A stretch of 64,000 nucleotides of DNA, taken from positions 1-64,000 of the forward strand of contig NZ_JACBYE010000021.1 in the NCBI RefSeq assembly GCF_013415325.1, in the 5' to 3' direction. The DNA comes from Sanguibacter inulinus (GTDB lineage Bacteria; Actinomycetota; Actinomycetes; Actinomycetales; Cellulomonadaceae). The position numbers and the translations under genes are program-made. How positions within the stretch are numbered: the first letter of the stretch is position 1; each line of letters starts with the position of its first letter. The notes beneath the pieces are model-generated. The model saw nothing but the letters and a program-made list of their open reading frames with translations, did no database searches and was not told the DNA's origin. Below, one piece after another: positions 18,630 to 29,675 of this stretch.

Positions 18630-20287
18630 TGCTTGTCCAGGATGTCCTGGTAGAAGGTCCGCAGCTCGTCGCCGCCCGAGGACTTCCACGTCGCGATCGC
18701 CGAGTCGAGGTCGGAGATCGACTTCCGGCCGCGGGAGATGTCCTTCTCGAGGTCGACGAAGGGCTGCGCGATCGACGCGTACTGCTGCGGCTCGGAGATC
18801 TGCTGGCCGAAGAACACCGGCTCGGTGACGAACTCGGAGGCCGCAGCCTGCCAGGTCGACGAGGCCTCGACGTAGCCGGGGTACTGCACCCGGGTGTTCG
18901 CGATCGGACCGTCGACCAGGAAGATGTATGTCGGCTGCAGCTCGGTCGCCGCGAGGTCGGTCGGCACGGGCATGCCCTGGTCGTCCCGCGTGAAGTGGAC
19001 TCCTTCGACACCGTTGTTGACGACGTCGAACTCCGTCGTGCCGAAGGGCGCCGCGAGGACGTCGGCGAGCGAGAGCAGCTCTTTGATCCGAGCCTCGTCG
19101 TCGGACTTCTTGAGGAAGGAGAAGATGTTGGCGGGGTTGCCCTTGAACAGGACCGGTGTCCCGCCGTCACCTGCGAAGGGGGCGAAGGGCTGCTGCCAGA
19201 ACTCCGGGTTGCTCGCGAGGTTGTCCCGCAGCGCCTCGTGCCACGAGCCGAGGCCGTCGTTGGCGATGAGCGTCTTGCCGGACTGGAAGCGCTGCTTCGC
19301 GTCGCCGCTCTGGTCGGCGACGGCGTCGGGGTGGACCACACCCGCGGCGAAGACCGACGCGTTCCACTCGAGGGCCGCGCGGTACTCCTCGCTCTCGACC
19401 CTGTGGACCAGCTTTCCGGCGTCGTCGAGCTTCCACTTGGGCGGGACCGCGAAGATGATCGCCGCACTGTTCCACAGGTCTTCGGTGCCCCAGCGGCCGG
19501 CGTTCGTGTCGGTGATCTCGACGGCGAGGTCGAGCAGGTCCTGCGCGCTCTTGACGTCGGGGGTGATTCCGAGACCGTCCAGGACGTCCTTGCGGTAGAA
19601 GATCGCGTCGGTGAGGATCTCGCCCGGGAACGGCAGGCCGTAGAGCTTGCCGTTGAAGACGCAGTACCTCCAGGCGTCCGTCGGGATGTTCGCGAGGTTC
19701 GGGTAGTCCTTGACCTTGTCGCCGCCGAGGTAGGGCGTGAGGTCCTGGAAGACGTTGCCGACGATCTCGCTGCCGAATCGCGGCGGGAGGTTCCACGTCG
19801 GGACGCAGACCCAGTCCGGCACGTCGCGGGACGAGGCGAGCACCGTCGCGAGCTTGTCGCCGTAGGTGTTGCCGTCGGTGATCTGGAAGTCGATGGTCGA
19901 CCCGAGCATCTCGTCGACGGCCGCGTAGTACTGGTTGCCGGACTTCGGCGGGATGGTGCCCCACAGCGGCGTCATCGCCGTGAAGGCCGTGCCCTTGCCG
20001 GGCGGCGTCGGGACAGACTGCACCAGCTCGGCGGGCAGCGTCGCGAATCCTGGCGTCGAGCCGTTGACGCTCGGGAAGTCAGGCTTCGCGTACTCGATCG
20101 GTACGTAGGTGGGGATGACGTCGGCGCCGGCTGCGACATAGCCGGTCGTCGGACCGGCAGACGAGCCGCCACAGCCGGACAGCAGGGACGGGACCCCGAC
20201 GACGGCCGCTCCTGCGGCCAGCATGCCGAGGAAGGACCGCCGGTTGACCTGGAGGTCCATGAGGCGTCGATCGGTTCTGGTGTTCAT
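18626..20287 (-). CDS. Sugar ABC transporter substrate-binding lipoprotein, Tat type
   Basis: 553-aa extracellular binding protein of the large LplA/CUT1 class. The N-terminus has a twin-arginine motif (NRRSFLG) followed by a hydrophobic stretch and lipobox LLSGC, so it is probably exported folded and lipid-anchored. ATG 20287 has GAAGGA at good spacing, and that ribosome site overlaps the alternative GTG at 20302. First gene of the importer operon. Its promoter region carries the palindrome at 20356-20369. It likely captures the oligosaccharide processed by GH42, GH31, GH3 and GH1. Confidence 0.93.
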   Translation of the reverse strand: MNTRTDRRLMDLQVNRRSFLGMLAAGAAVVGVPSLLSGCGGSSAGPTTGYVAAGADVIPTYVPIEYAKPDFPSVNGSTPGFATLPAELVQSVPTPPGKGTAFTAMTPLWGTIPPKSGNQYYAAVDEMLGSTIDFQITDGNTYGDKLATVLASSRDVPDWVCVPTWNLPPRFGSEIVGNVFQDLTPYLGGDKVKDYPNLANIPTDAWRYCVFNGKLYGLPFPGEILTDAIFYRKDVLDGLGITPDVKSAQDLLDLAVEITDTNAGRWGTEDLWNSAAIIFAVPPKWKLDDAGKLVHRVESEEYRAALEWNASVFAAGVVHPDAVADQSGDAKQRFQSGKTLIANDGLGSWHEALRDNLASNPEFWQQPFAPFAGDGGTPVLFKGNPANIFSFLKKSDDEARIKELLSLADVLAAPFGTTEFDVVNNGVEGVHFTRDDQGMPVPTDLAATELQPTYIFLVDGPIANTRVQYPGYVEASSTWQAAASEFVTEPVFFGQQISEPQQYASIAQPFVDLEKDISRGRKSISDLDSAIATWKSSGGDELRTFYQDILDKQ

Positions 20288-20355
20288 GAGGGCGTCCTTC
20301 ACTACGGTGTGTGGTTCGCGGCACGTCGATGTGCGTTCTCAAGGTCTGATCTTCG

Positions 20356-20369
20356 TCGAAGCGGTTCGA
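20356..20369 (-). promoter_or_regulatory. LacI-family operator of the importer operon
   Basis: TCGAAGCGGTTCGA, a 14-bp palindrome with one arm mismatch, 69 bp upstream of the binding-protein start. Minus-strand -10 candidates (TATCGT or TAAAGT) lie at about 20380-20390 just upstream, so bound repressor would block early transcription. Confidence 0.75.
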
Positions 20370-20489
20370 CGGATGGGACTTTACGATAGTTCGACGGCGC
20401 AGACAAGAGTTGGCAGCTGACGCTGAGATACCTTCCAGGGCCTCGGTTTTTGGCGTCAACCGGCGGAAGACGACGAGGGTCGCCAGCAG

Positions 20490-20544
20490 TCGAAACGCGT
20501 CGACCACGCAGCTCTGGTCATCGAACCGTTTCGAGGGCTACCCT
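20490..20544 (+). promoter_or_regulatory. GH3 promoter with two operator-like palindromes
   Basis: TCGAACCGTTTCGA at 20521-20534 lies in the spacer between TGGTCA (20515-20520) and TACCCT (20539-20544), a typical repressor position. A weaker copy, TCGAAACGCGTCGA, is at 20490-20503. Both belong to the same motif family as the operators at 5267, 15394 and 20356. Confidence 0.7.
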
Positions 20545-20572
20545 GTCTGCACCTCGACCGAAGGACACCACA

Positions 20573-23500
20573 GTGCACCTCCAGGCAGACGACGACGTCA
20601 GGCCGACGACCGAGACCCACCCCGCCGGACCCTCCGGACCGACAGCGCCCACAGAGGGCCCAGCCCTCTCGGGGCGCAGCACCGGGCATGGCGACCCCGG
20701 TGCCGACGCAGCCCCCTCGGACAGCTCTTTCGCGCGGCGCGCCCGCGCCCTCGTGGGGCAGATGACCCTCGCGGAGAAGGTCGCCTCGCTCCACCAGGCC
20801 GTCCCAGCGATCCCCAGGCTCGGGCTCGCGGCGTTCCGCACCGGGACCGAGGCGCTCCACGGTGTGTCCTGGCTCGGCACCGCGACGGTGTTCCCGCAGC
20901 CCGTCGGGCTCGCGGCCAGCTGGGACACCGACCTCGTCCGCCGCGTCGGTGACGCCGTCGCGACCGAGGTCCGCGCGAAGCACGCCGCCGACCCGACGGT
21001 GAGCCTCAACGTGTGGGCCCCGGTCGTCAACCCGCTCCGGAACCCCCTGTGGGGTCGCAACGAAGAGGGCTACTCCGAGGACCCGGAGCTCACGGCCGAG
21101 ATCGCGACCGCCTACTGCTCAGGTCTGCGCGGCGACCACCCCGCCTTCTGGAAGACCGTCCCGACCCTCAAGCACTTCCTCGCGTACAACAACGAGGTCG
21201 ACCGCGCCGTCACCAGCTCCCAGCTCCGGCCCCGCGTCCTGCACGAGTACGAGCTCCCGGCCTACCGCGGACCCGTCGAGGCGGGGGTCGTCGGCGCCGT
21301 GATGCCCTCGTACAACCTCGTCGACGGACGCCCCAACCACGTCGCCCGCGAGCTGCTCGACGAGCTGAGGTCCTGGACACCGGCGTCGCTCCTCGTGGTC
21401 TCCGACGCCGCGGCACCGAGCAACCTGGTCGAGGGCGAGCGGTACTTCACCTCCGGCGCCGAGTCCCACGCCGCGGCGCTGCTGGCCGGCGTGGACTCCT
21501 TCACCGACCACGACACAGACTCTGGCCCGACCGTTCGTGACGTGACTGCCGCCCTCGAGGCCGGCCTGCTCACCGAGGACGACGTCGACAGGTCTGTCGT
21601 GCGGCTGCTCGAGCTCCGCCTGCGCACGGGCGAGCTCGACCCTGACCTCGACCCCTACGCGTCGATCCCTGCGGACGCGATCGACCTTCCTGAGCACCGA
21701 GCCCTCGCACGCGAGGCGGCAGCCGCCGGGGTGGTGGTGCTCGCCAACGACGGGATCCTCCCGCTGCTCGGACCCGACCGCGCCGCGCCGCGCCGGGTCG
21801 CCGTGGTGGGCCCGCTCGCCGGGCGGGTCCTGCACGACTGGTACTCGGGCACTCCCCCGTACCTGTCCGACCTCGGCTCCGCTCTCGCGGCCCGTCTGGC
21901 CGCACCCGGGACCAGTGCCGAAGGAGGCACAGAGGTCACAGAGGTCATGGTGGTCGACGGCGCCGACAGGATCGGGCTGCGGGCACGCAGCACCGGGACC
22001 TATCTCTCGGTCAGCGAACCCGACGGCACCGTCACGGCCTCGGCCGAGCGCTGCGACCTCACCGCCCAGCTCGACGTGACCGACTGGGGGCACGGCGTCG
22101 TCACCCTGCGCAGCGCGGCCACCGACGCCCTCCTCAGCGGCGGGTCCTGGATCGTCCGGGCCGACGCGAGCCGGGTCGGCGGATGGGTCGCCCAGGAGAC
22201 CTTCCGGCTGCACAGGCACACCGACGGAGCGTGGTCCGTCCAGCACATCGGCTCCGGACGCTGGCTGCGCGTGCAGCACGGGTCACTCACCCTCGTCACC
22301 GACGCGACGACGCTTGAGGACGCCGAGCGCTTCGACCTGCGCACAGTCCGGTCGGGCGAGGCGGCCGTCGCCGAGGCCGCGGGTGCTGCGGACGTCGTGG
22401 TCGTCGCCGTCGGCAACGACCCGCACATCCTGGGCCGCGAGACCGAAGACCGCCCCGACCTCGACCTGCCCCGGGCCTCCCAGGAGATCTGGCGTGCTGC
22501 TGTCGAGGCGAACGACCGTGCTGTGCTCGCGGTCCTCTCGAGCTATCCCTACGCGCTGGGCGACGCCGCCGAGCAGGCCGCCGCGGTCGTCTGGTCCTCG
22601 CACGCCGGCCAAGAGCTCGGACCAGGCCTGACGGACGTGCTGGTCGGAGACGTCGAGCCGACAGGCCGGCTGACGCAGACGTGGGTGGCGAGCACCGCCG
22701 ACGCCGGCGACATCCTCGACTACGACATCGTCTCGGCGAAGAGCACGTACTGGTACGACGAGACAGCGCCGCTCTACGCCTTCGGGCACGGTCTCGGGTA
22801 TGCAGGAGCCTCCTACGGTCGCACGACCTCGCCGAGCAGCGTCGAGGTCGTGGCCGACGGTCACGTCGCACCCTTCGAGGTGTCGGTCGAGGTGACCAAC
22901 ACCGGAGACCGGCCACTGCACGAGCTCGTCCAGGTGTACGTCTCGCTGCCCGACCAGCACCCTGCTGGCCGCCGTCGACGGCTCGGCGGGCATCGCCGTG
23001 TCGTCCTCGCCCCCGGCGAGTCACGCCGGGTCGAGGTGACCGTCGACCCAGCCTCGCTCGCCACCTGGGACGCTCACCACGACCGGTGGCACACCGCACC
23101 CGGCACGTACCGGATGGACCTCGGGAGGTCGAGCGCCGACGTCAGGGCTGTCGTGGCGGTCGAGGTCGTCGGACCGCAGGCCCCGTCGCTCGGGCGGGGC
23201 GACTCAGTCTCCGCGGTCGCCTTCGACACCGTGCGCGACCTCGACCTCGTGCCCCAGAGCCCGCTCCACGGCACGGCACTCGGGGTTCGTCGAGGGTCGC
23301 GCAGCGGTGAGGCGGTCTACTCGCGCATGGACCTCGACGGGGTCACGGAGATCCGGGTGTCCGCAGCGTGCTGGTCCGGTGGTCCGGGCTCGTCCGGCGG
23401 ACGGGCGGACGTCTCGCTCGTCCTGCCCGACGGCACCCGCCCAGGACCGCACGTCCTGTCGCCGGGGACCGAGAACTGGACGGAGGTCGTCGTCCACGTG

Positions 23501-23593
23501 CCGGGGTCGGCTCGACGGCTCGGAGACCTGACCGTAAGGCTCGGCGGCACCGCGCGGATCGCCCACCTGCGCCTCGTCGGCCCTCGGGACTAG
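20573..23593 (+). CDS. Large GH3 beta-glucosidase/beta-xylosidase with inserted and appended domains
   Basis: About 1006 aa, longer than usual GH3 enzymes. The GH3 N-domain carries the nucleophile Asp278 in LLVVSDAAAPSN. The GH3 C-domain starts near residue 380 but is interrupted at about residues 460-592 by a repetitive beta-rich segment (ARSTGTYLSVSEPDG, VQHIGSGRWLRVQHG) that looks like a fascin/beta-trefoil domain. A fibronectin-III-like domain follows, then a C-terminal CBM6-like beta-sandwich (about 876-1006). There is no signal peptide, so it is probably cytoplasmic despite the extra sugar-binding-like modules. GTG 20573 has GAAGGA upstream. The operator site in its promoter places it in the LacI regulon. 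Glucosidase versus xylosidase activity cannot be decided. Confidence 0.88.
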   Translation: MHLQADDDVRPTTETHPAGPSGPTAPTEGPALSGRSTGHGDPGADAAPSDSSFARRARALVGQMTLAEKVASLHQAVPAIPRLGLAAFRTGTEALHGVSWLGTATVFPQPVGLAASWDTDLVRRVGDAVATEVRAKHAADPTVSLNVWAPVVNPLRNPLWGRNEEGYSEDPELTAEIATAYCSGLRGDHPAFWKTVPTLKHFLAYNNEVDRAVTSSQLRPRVLHEYELPAYRGPVEAGVVGAVMPSYNLVDGRPNHVARELLDELRSWTPASLLVVSDAAAPSNLVEGERYFTSGAESHAAALLAGVDSFTDHDTDSGPTVRDVTAALEAGLLTEDDVDRSVVRLLELRLRTGELDPDLDPYASIPADAIDLPEHRALAREAAAAGVVVLANDGILPLLGPDRAAPRRVAVVGPLAGRVLHDWYSGTPPYLSDLGSALAARLAAPGTSAEGGTEVTEVMVVDGADRIGLRARSTGTYLSVSEPDGTVTASAERCDLTAQLDVTDWGHGVVTLRSAATDALLSGGSWIVRADASRVGGWVAQETFRLHRHTDGAWSVQHIGSGRWLRVQHGSLTLVTDATTLEDAERFDLRTVRSGEAAVAEAAGAADVVVVAVGNDPHILGRETEDRPDLDLPRASQEIWRAAVEANDRAVLAVLSSYPYALGDAAEQAAAVVWSSHAGQELGPGLTDVLVGDVEPTGRLTQTWVASTADAGDILDYDIVSAKSTYWYDETAPLYAFGHGLGYAGASYGRTTSPSSVEVVADGHVAPFEVSVEVTNTGDRPLHELVQVYVSLPDQHPAGRRRRLGGHRRVVLAPGESRRVEVTVDPASLATWDAHHDRWHTAPGTYRMDLGRSSADVRAVVAVEVVGPQAPSLGRGDSVSAVAFDTVRDLDLVPQSPLHGTALGVRRGSRSGEAVYSRMDLDGVTEIRVSAACWSGGPGSSGGRADVSLVLPDGTRPGPHVLSPGTENWTEVVVHVPGSARRLGDLTVRLGGTARIAHLRLVGPRD

Positions 23594-23612
23594 GACCTGC
23601 CGACGCAGCACC

Positions 23613-23645
23613 GCCCTGGACGGCGTCGACCGGCACGTCCAGGGC
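23613..23645. terminator. Bidirectional terminator hairpin
   Basis: Perfect 9-bp inverted repeat GCCCTGGAC/GTCCAGGGC (23613-23621 and 23637-23645) with a 15-nt loop between the convergent GH3 gene and the lipoprotein gene. Confidence 0.7.
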
Positions 23646-23672
23646 AAGGCGCAATGCGGTGCGCGGCGTGAC

Positions 23673-24665
23673 TCAGGAGAGCGACCCTGCGGCGTCGCGC
23701 AGGGCGGCCAGCTCGCGCGGGTAGGTCTCGACGAGCTCCTGCTCGTGCTGCCACCGGACCTGCTGGACGGTCGCGGCGTGGCCGACGGACAGCTGACACT
23801 CGATGTCGACGACGGCGAGTGCTATCTCACGATCGGCCGGGTCCTCGGACGAGGACGGTTCGGCCGGGTCATCGCCCGACTCGCCTGCCACGTCGATCCC
23901 GTCGACCTCCGACTCCGCCCCCGCGACGGCCTGCCACCAGCGGAGTGCGCGGTCTGCGGCCGCCGCCGGGCTCGCCAGGTCTGCGAAGCCCTCGTCAGCC
24001 ATGCAGTCGGACCAGGCCTGGTCGACGTCCTGAACCCGAGAGTCGATGAGCACGGCATCGGCGAGGGCGTCGATCTCACCGAGCACCAGCTCATGGTCAG
24101 CGTCACCGTAGAGTGCATCGATCCCGCCCGTCGCCTCGTGGTAGGCGCTGCCCAGGCATCCCTGGGTGGTCCAGTCGTAGACAGGGCCCTCATCCTCTGC
24201 GACGTCGGTGGGTTCAGGCCCGTAGAGGGCCTCAAGGTACGCCTGCTGCTCGGCCGGAGATCGCGGCTCGATCGCCGGTGCAGCAGACCCGCCTCCGGCC
24301 GACGTCGCGAAACCGAAACCGTAGGCAGCCGCCCATTCGGTCGGAGACAGCCCTTCACCGTCGCGGATCGCCTGGTCGCTGAGGTACGGCTCGTCGTAGT
24401 CGAAGCCCTGGTCCTTCAGGCACTGCGCGATGAACGCCTGGGCCACGCGGGTGACCTCGCGCGCCTCCTCCGACATGCCGTCGGTCAGCGGCAGGTAGTC
24501 ATCGAGCGGACTCGACGTGAGCACGGGACGGTCGGTCGTTCCGGGCTCAGTCGCCGAGCTGGGAGCTGACGAGTCAGTAGGTGGACTGCACCCCGCGATC
24601 AGAGCCGCGAGTGTGGCGCTGACAACGACCACCTTCAGTGTCCAAGTCATCGCTCGGTGCATCAT
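23673..24665 (-). CDS. Lipoprotein of unknown function
   Basis: 330-aa protein with a type II signal peptide (LAALIAGC lipobox). ATG 24665 has AAGGAG 6 nt upstream; the longer frame is unsupported. The mature part is acidic, with two similar Cys segments, QCLKDQGF and DCMADEGF, a pattern I have seen in uncharacterised actinobacterial lipoproteins. It has no recognised enzyme motif. Third gene of a minus-strand trio with another small lipoprotein and a secreted peptide. Function unknown. Confidence 0.85.
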   Translation of the reverse strand: MMHRAMTWTLKVVVVSATLAALIAGCSPPTDSSAPSSATEPGTTDRPVLTSSPLDDYLPLTDGMSEEAREVTRVAQAFIAQCLKDQGFDYDEPYLSDQAIRDGEGLSPTEWAAAYGFGFATSAGGGSAAPAIEPRSPAEQQAYLEALYGPEPTDVAEDEGPVYDWTTQGCLGSAYHEATGGIDALYGDADHELVLGEIDALADAVLIDSRVQDVDQAWSDCMADEGFADLASPAAAADRALRWWQAVAGAESEVDGIDVAGESGDDPAEPSSSEDPADREIALAVVDIECQLSVGHAATVQQVRWQHEQELVETYPRELAALRDAAGSLS

Positions 24666-24757
24666 GAATAGCTCCTTGGAGCGGTGAGACGCCCAGCACG
24701 ACGGCAGAGCACCTCCCCGGTACGCAGCCAGCCCGTGGCGGCAGAGGGTCGAGGGCA

Positions 24758-25201
24758 TCAGGAGAACGGGATGAGCTGCTCGAGGAATGACGGCTCTTCG
24801 TCGACAGTCAGGCTGCGGAGCATCTCTCTGGCCTGGGCGTCCTCGTCTGGCCAGTACGCGTCGTCGTGGCCGAGCTCGTGAGCACAGACGACGAAGGCAC
24901 GACCCGCACGATCCTCGTCGGCCTCGCTCTCGATCGACGTGCCGAGCTTCGTCACGATGCATGACCGCATCTCTTCGTGCTGCGCGCGGGTGAGCGAGAA
25001 CTCCGGGTCGAAGGGGAACACCGTCGGATCCTCGGCGTCAGCCGACTGCGTGCTCGCTGATGCCACACTCCCGTCGCCCTTAGGGCCACACCCCGCAAGC
25101 AACAGGCAGGCGAAGGTGACGGCCACCGCTCCGACGGCGCGACGCCGGGGAGCGCCCCCGCTTGAGGGCGCCCCCCAGCTGTCCGACCCGAACCTCAACA
25201 C
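24758..25201 (-). CDS. Small lipoprotein of unknown function
   Basis: 147 aa with basic residues then a hydrophobic stretch ending in lipobox LLLAGC near residue 38. The mature part has a conserved-looking RSCIVTKLG segment, similar in style to the CLKDQGF and CMADEGF segments of the neighbouring lipoprotein, and a HELGH sequence that formally fits the zinc-protease HExxH pattern. The start at GTG 25201 overlaps the end of the secreted-peptide gene by 7 bp and has only a weak ribosome site. It is unclear whether HELGH binds metal. Function unknown. Confidence 0.7.
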   Translation of the reverse strand: MLRFGSDSWGAPSSGGAPRRRAVGAVAVTFACLLLAGCGPKGDGSVASASTQSADAEDPTVFPFDPEFSLTRAQHEEMRSCIVTKLGTSIESEADEDRAGRAFVVCAHELGHDDAYWPDEDAQAREMLRSLTVDEEPSFLEQLIPFS

Positions 25202-25437
25202 GCTTTCGCGTCAGAGTTCGTGTGCTGATACATGGTCTGGACCCGCTTCGTCAACAGGTTGTAGAAGGTCGACTTGCCGACGTAATGGTCCGTGCGCTGC
25301 CAGAACGACACACCGTGCGTGTGACTATTGGTGTTGCAGCGCGAGTCCGCCGTGGCTGCCGGGGCCGACACTATCAATCCCGCTGCCACGACCACAGACG
25401 CCGTGAATGCTCCGATTGCCCTCGTAGAACCTCGCAT
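25195..25437 (-). CDS. Small secreted peptide of unknown function
   Basis: 80-aa precursor. ATG 25437 has GGGGGAAAC just upstream; a longer frame to 25476 is less likely. A Sec signal peptide of about 30 residues ends at an APAATA-type site. The mature part of about 50 residues has one Cys near its start and a Cys as its last residue, plus the segments SHTHGVSFWQRTDHYVG and FYNLLTKRVQ. Base composition is clearly less GC-rich than the neighbours, which suggests recent acquisition. It could be a bacteriocin-like or cell-surface peptide, but I recognise no family. Confidence 0.75.
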   Translation of the reverse strand: MRGSTRAIGAFTASVVVAAGLIVSAPAATADSRCNTNSHTHGVSFWQRTDHYVGKSTFYNLLTKRVQTMYQHTNSDAKAC

Positions 25438-25663
25438 GTTTCCCCCTTGCCTAGGACTGACGGACATATTCAACATAGCGTCGAATAGATCCCGAAAGGT
25501 GTTGTCTAGGCATCTTGAGTAGAAAGCGCGCTAAAATGGGCTTCTTCCCCAAGCATGTGGGTAGTCAGAGGAGCCCACATCAGCGGTGGTCCTGTCGGAA
25601 CCGCACGCTGAGTAACGTCTGGAGGCTAGATGTGCGCTGGGCTCTGAGAAGGGACAACTCTCG
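25438..25663. other. AT-richer intergenic stretch
   Basis: 226 bp between the secreted peptide and nucS, noticeably less GC-rich than the rest of the window. It must hold the promoter of the peptide/lipoprotein trio; TATTCG and TATGTT on the minus strand about 40-55 bp upstream of the ATG are possible -10 elements, but I could not choose between them. No gene is supported here. Confidence 0.5.
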
Positions 25664-26359
25664 TCAGAACAGCCGTGAGTCCACGTCGTCGACGCCACGC
25701 ATGGCGTCGTAGTCGAGGACCAGGCAGGTGATGCCACGGTCTGTCGCGAGGGTGCGGGCCTGCGGCTTGATCTCCTGGGCCGCGTAGACACCGCGGACCG
25801 GGCGGAGCATCGGGTCGCGGTTGAGCAGCTCGAGGTAGCGGGTCAGCTGCTCGACACCGTCGATGTCCCCGCGGCGCTTGATCTCGACGGCGACTGTGCC
25901 GCCCGACGCGTCGCGGGCCAAGATGTCGACGGGGCCGATCGCCGTCGGGAACTCCCGGCGGACCAGCGAGTGCCCGGTGCCGAGCAGCTCGATCTGCGCA
26001 GCGAGCATGGCCTGGAGGTGGGCCTCGACGCCGTCCTTGATGAGGCCGGGGTCGATGCCCAGGTCGTGCTTGGAGTCGTGGATGATCTCGTGCAGCTCGA
26101 TCTCGAGCCTGTCGTCGCTCTTCGCGTGCTGCACGGCCCAGACCTCGCTGACCCCACGCTCGGAAGCCTCGGCGTCGGGCGCCGAGACGAGCATGGAGCA
26201 GGGCGGGCTCATCCAGTTGAGCGGCTTGTACGAGCCGCCGTCGGAGTGCAGCAGCACGCTGCCGTCGGCCTTGACCACGAGCAGCCGGGTCGCGAGCGGC
26301 AGGTGCGCCGAGAGCCTCCCCGTGTAGTGGGCTGAGCACCGGGCGACGACAAGACGCAC
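25664..26359 (-). CDS. nucS: Mismatch-specific endonuclease NucS/EndoMS
   Basis: 231-aa nuclease that cuts both strands at mismatched base pairs in bacteria lacking MutS/MutL, including most actinobacteria. The N-terminal DNA-binding/dimer domain is followed by the RecB-like nuclease core, with Asp145 in GPVDILARD and Glu159/Lys161 in AVEIKRRG. The extreme C-terminus (DSRLF) fits the clamp-binding tail of the family. The start is GTG 26359 with AGGAG upstream. It lies downstream of atpC and DUF2550, the usual actinobacterial position. Confidence 0.95.
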   Translation of the reverse strand: MRLVVARCSAHYTGRLSAHLPLATRLLVVKADGSVLLHSDGGSYKPLNWMSPPCSMLVSAPDAEASERGVSEVWAVQHAKSDDRLEIELHEIIHDSKHDLGIDPGLIKDGVEAHLQAMLAAQIELLGTGHSLVRREFPTAIGPVDILARDASGGTVAVEIKRRGDIDGVEQLTRYLELLNRDPMLRPVRGVYAAQEIKPQARTLATDRGITCLVLDYDAMRGVDDVDSRLF

Positions 26360-26412
26360 AACAGACTCCTAGGTCGGGATCGCGGGGGTCCGAGCCAGGC
26401 GCTTCAGCCTGC

Positions 26413-26838
26413 TCAGACGACGTAGTGGCGGATGTTCGGTGGGGCTGCCTCGATCCACGAGGCCAGCCCGGAGTATGCGTCCCTCGACATGCTGAGGTCG
26501 AAGACCATCTCACGGTACCGGCACTGGACCAGGTAGTGGTCCGGCTGGCCGGCCTGGTCGAGCGGTACGCGGCCTGTCACGATGAGGTCGTCACGCAGCC
26601 ACTCGTGCTTGGGGGCGGGCCACAGGGACCGCGCGCGCCACCAGACGAGCCTGTCCGCGCGGTACACCCCGAAGCCTGAGCTCCACGGCCCACCGGCCAC
26701 GTCGTCCGTCCTCAGGCGCAGCGAGGCCGAGAAGGACCCGATGTGCCCGGAAAGAGCACGGAGCCGTGAGAACACCAGGGCCACCCCGAGCAGGGCTGCT
26801 ACCAGCAGCCCCACCAGGACGACCCAGAGTGTTGTCAC
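26413..26838 (-). CDS. DUF2550 membrane-anchored protein
   Basis: 141 aa with one N-terminal transmembrane helix (LWVVLVGLLVAALLGVALVF) and a soluble C-terminal domain containing WSSGFGVYRADRLVWWRARSL. This matches the actinobacterial DUF2550 family, regularly encoded just after atpC. The role is unknown. It starts 27 bp after atpC and may be the last gene of the ATP synthase operon. The GTG start has GGAG very close, so an alternative start is possible. Confidence 0.85.
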   Translation of the reverse strand: MTTLWVVLVGLLVAALLGVALVFSRLRALSGHIGSFSASLRLRTDDVAGGPWSSGFGVYRADRLVWWRARSLWPAPKHEWLRDDLIVTGRVPLDQAGQPDHYLVQCRYREMVFDLSMSRDAYSGLASWIEAAPPNIRHYVV

Positions 26839-26865
26839 GGCTCCGTCAGTTCCCTGTGCCTACCG

Positions 26866-27147
26866 TCAGCGCTTCGCGCCGATGGAGACGTCCAGGTCCG
26901 TCGCGTCCACGACCACGGTCACGGTGTCGGAGTCGACCGAGAGGAAGCCCCCGGAGATCCCGACCGTGACGTCGTCGCCGTCGACAGCGGTCACCCGCAC
27001 GACGCCGTCCCGCAGGACGGACAGCAACGGGGTGTGGCCGGCGAGGATACCGATCTCACCGTCGGCCGCGGGTGCGCTGACCTGCTTGGCCGCGCCGGAC
27101 CAGACCTTGCGGTCTGCTGCGACGAGGTCGACCTCGAGCTGTGCCAC
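26866..27147 (-). CDS. atpC: F1Fo ATP synthase epsilon subunit
   Basis: 93-aa epsilon subunit of the F1 central stalk, which couples rotation to catalysis and can inhibit ATP hydrolysis. It has the N-terminal beta-sandwich (GEIGILAGHTPLLSVLRDG) but is short: the C-terminal two-helix inhibitory hairpin of longer homologues is essentially missing, as in several actinobacteria. GTG start with AAGGAG upstream. Last atp gene of the operon, 46 bp after atpD. Confidence 0.95.
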   Translation of the reverse strand: MAQLEVDLVAADRKVWSGAAKQVSAPAADGEIGILAGHTPLLSVLRDGVVRVTAVDGDDVTVGISGGFLSVDSDTVTVVVDATDLDVSIGAKR

Positions 27148-27193
27148 GTTCTACTCCTTGCGTTCAGTGCGGTCCGGTCAGGCGAGCACAGCG

Positions 27194-29672
<2,479 letters not shown>

Positions 29673-29675
29673 GCG

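Noticed and set aside
25515-25712. 65-codon frame on the plus strand in the AT-richer gap
   Set aside because: Overlaps the end of nucS, has no ribosome site and its product is composed mainly of Arg, Ser and Asn without a recognisable feature.
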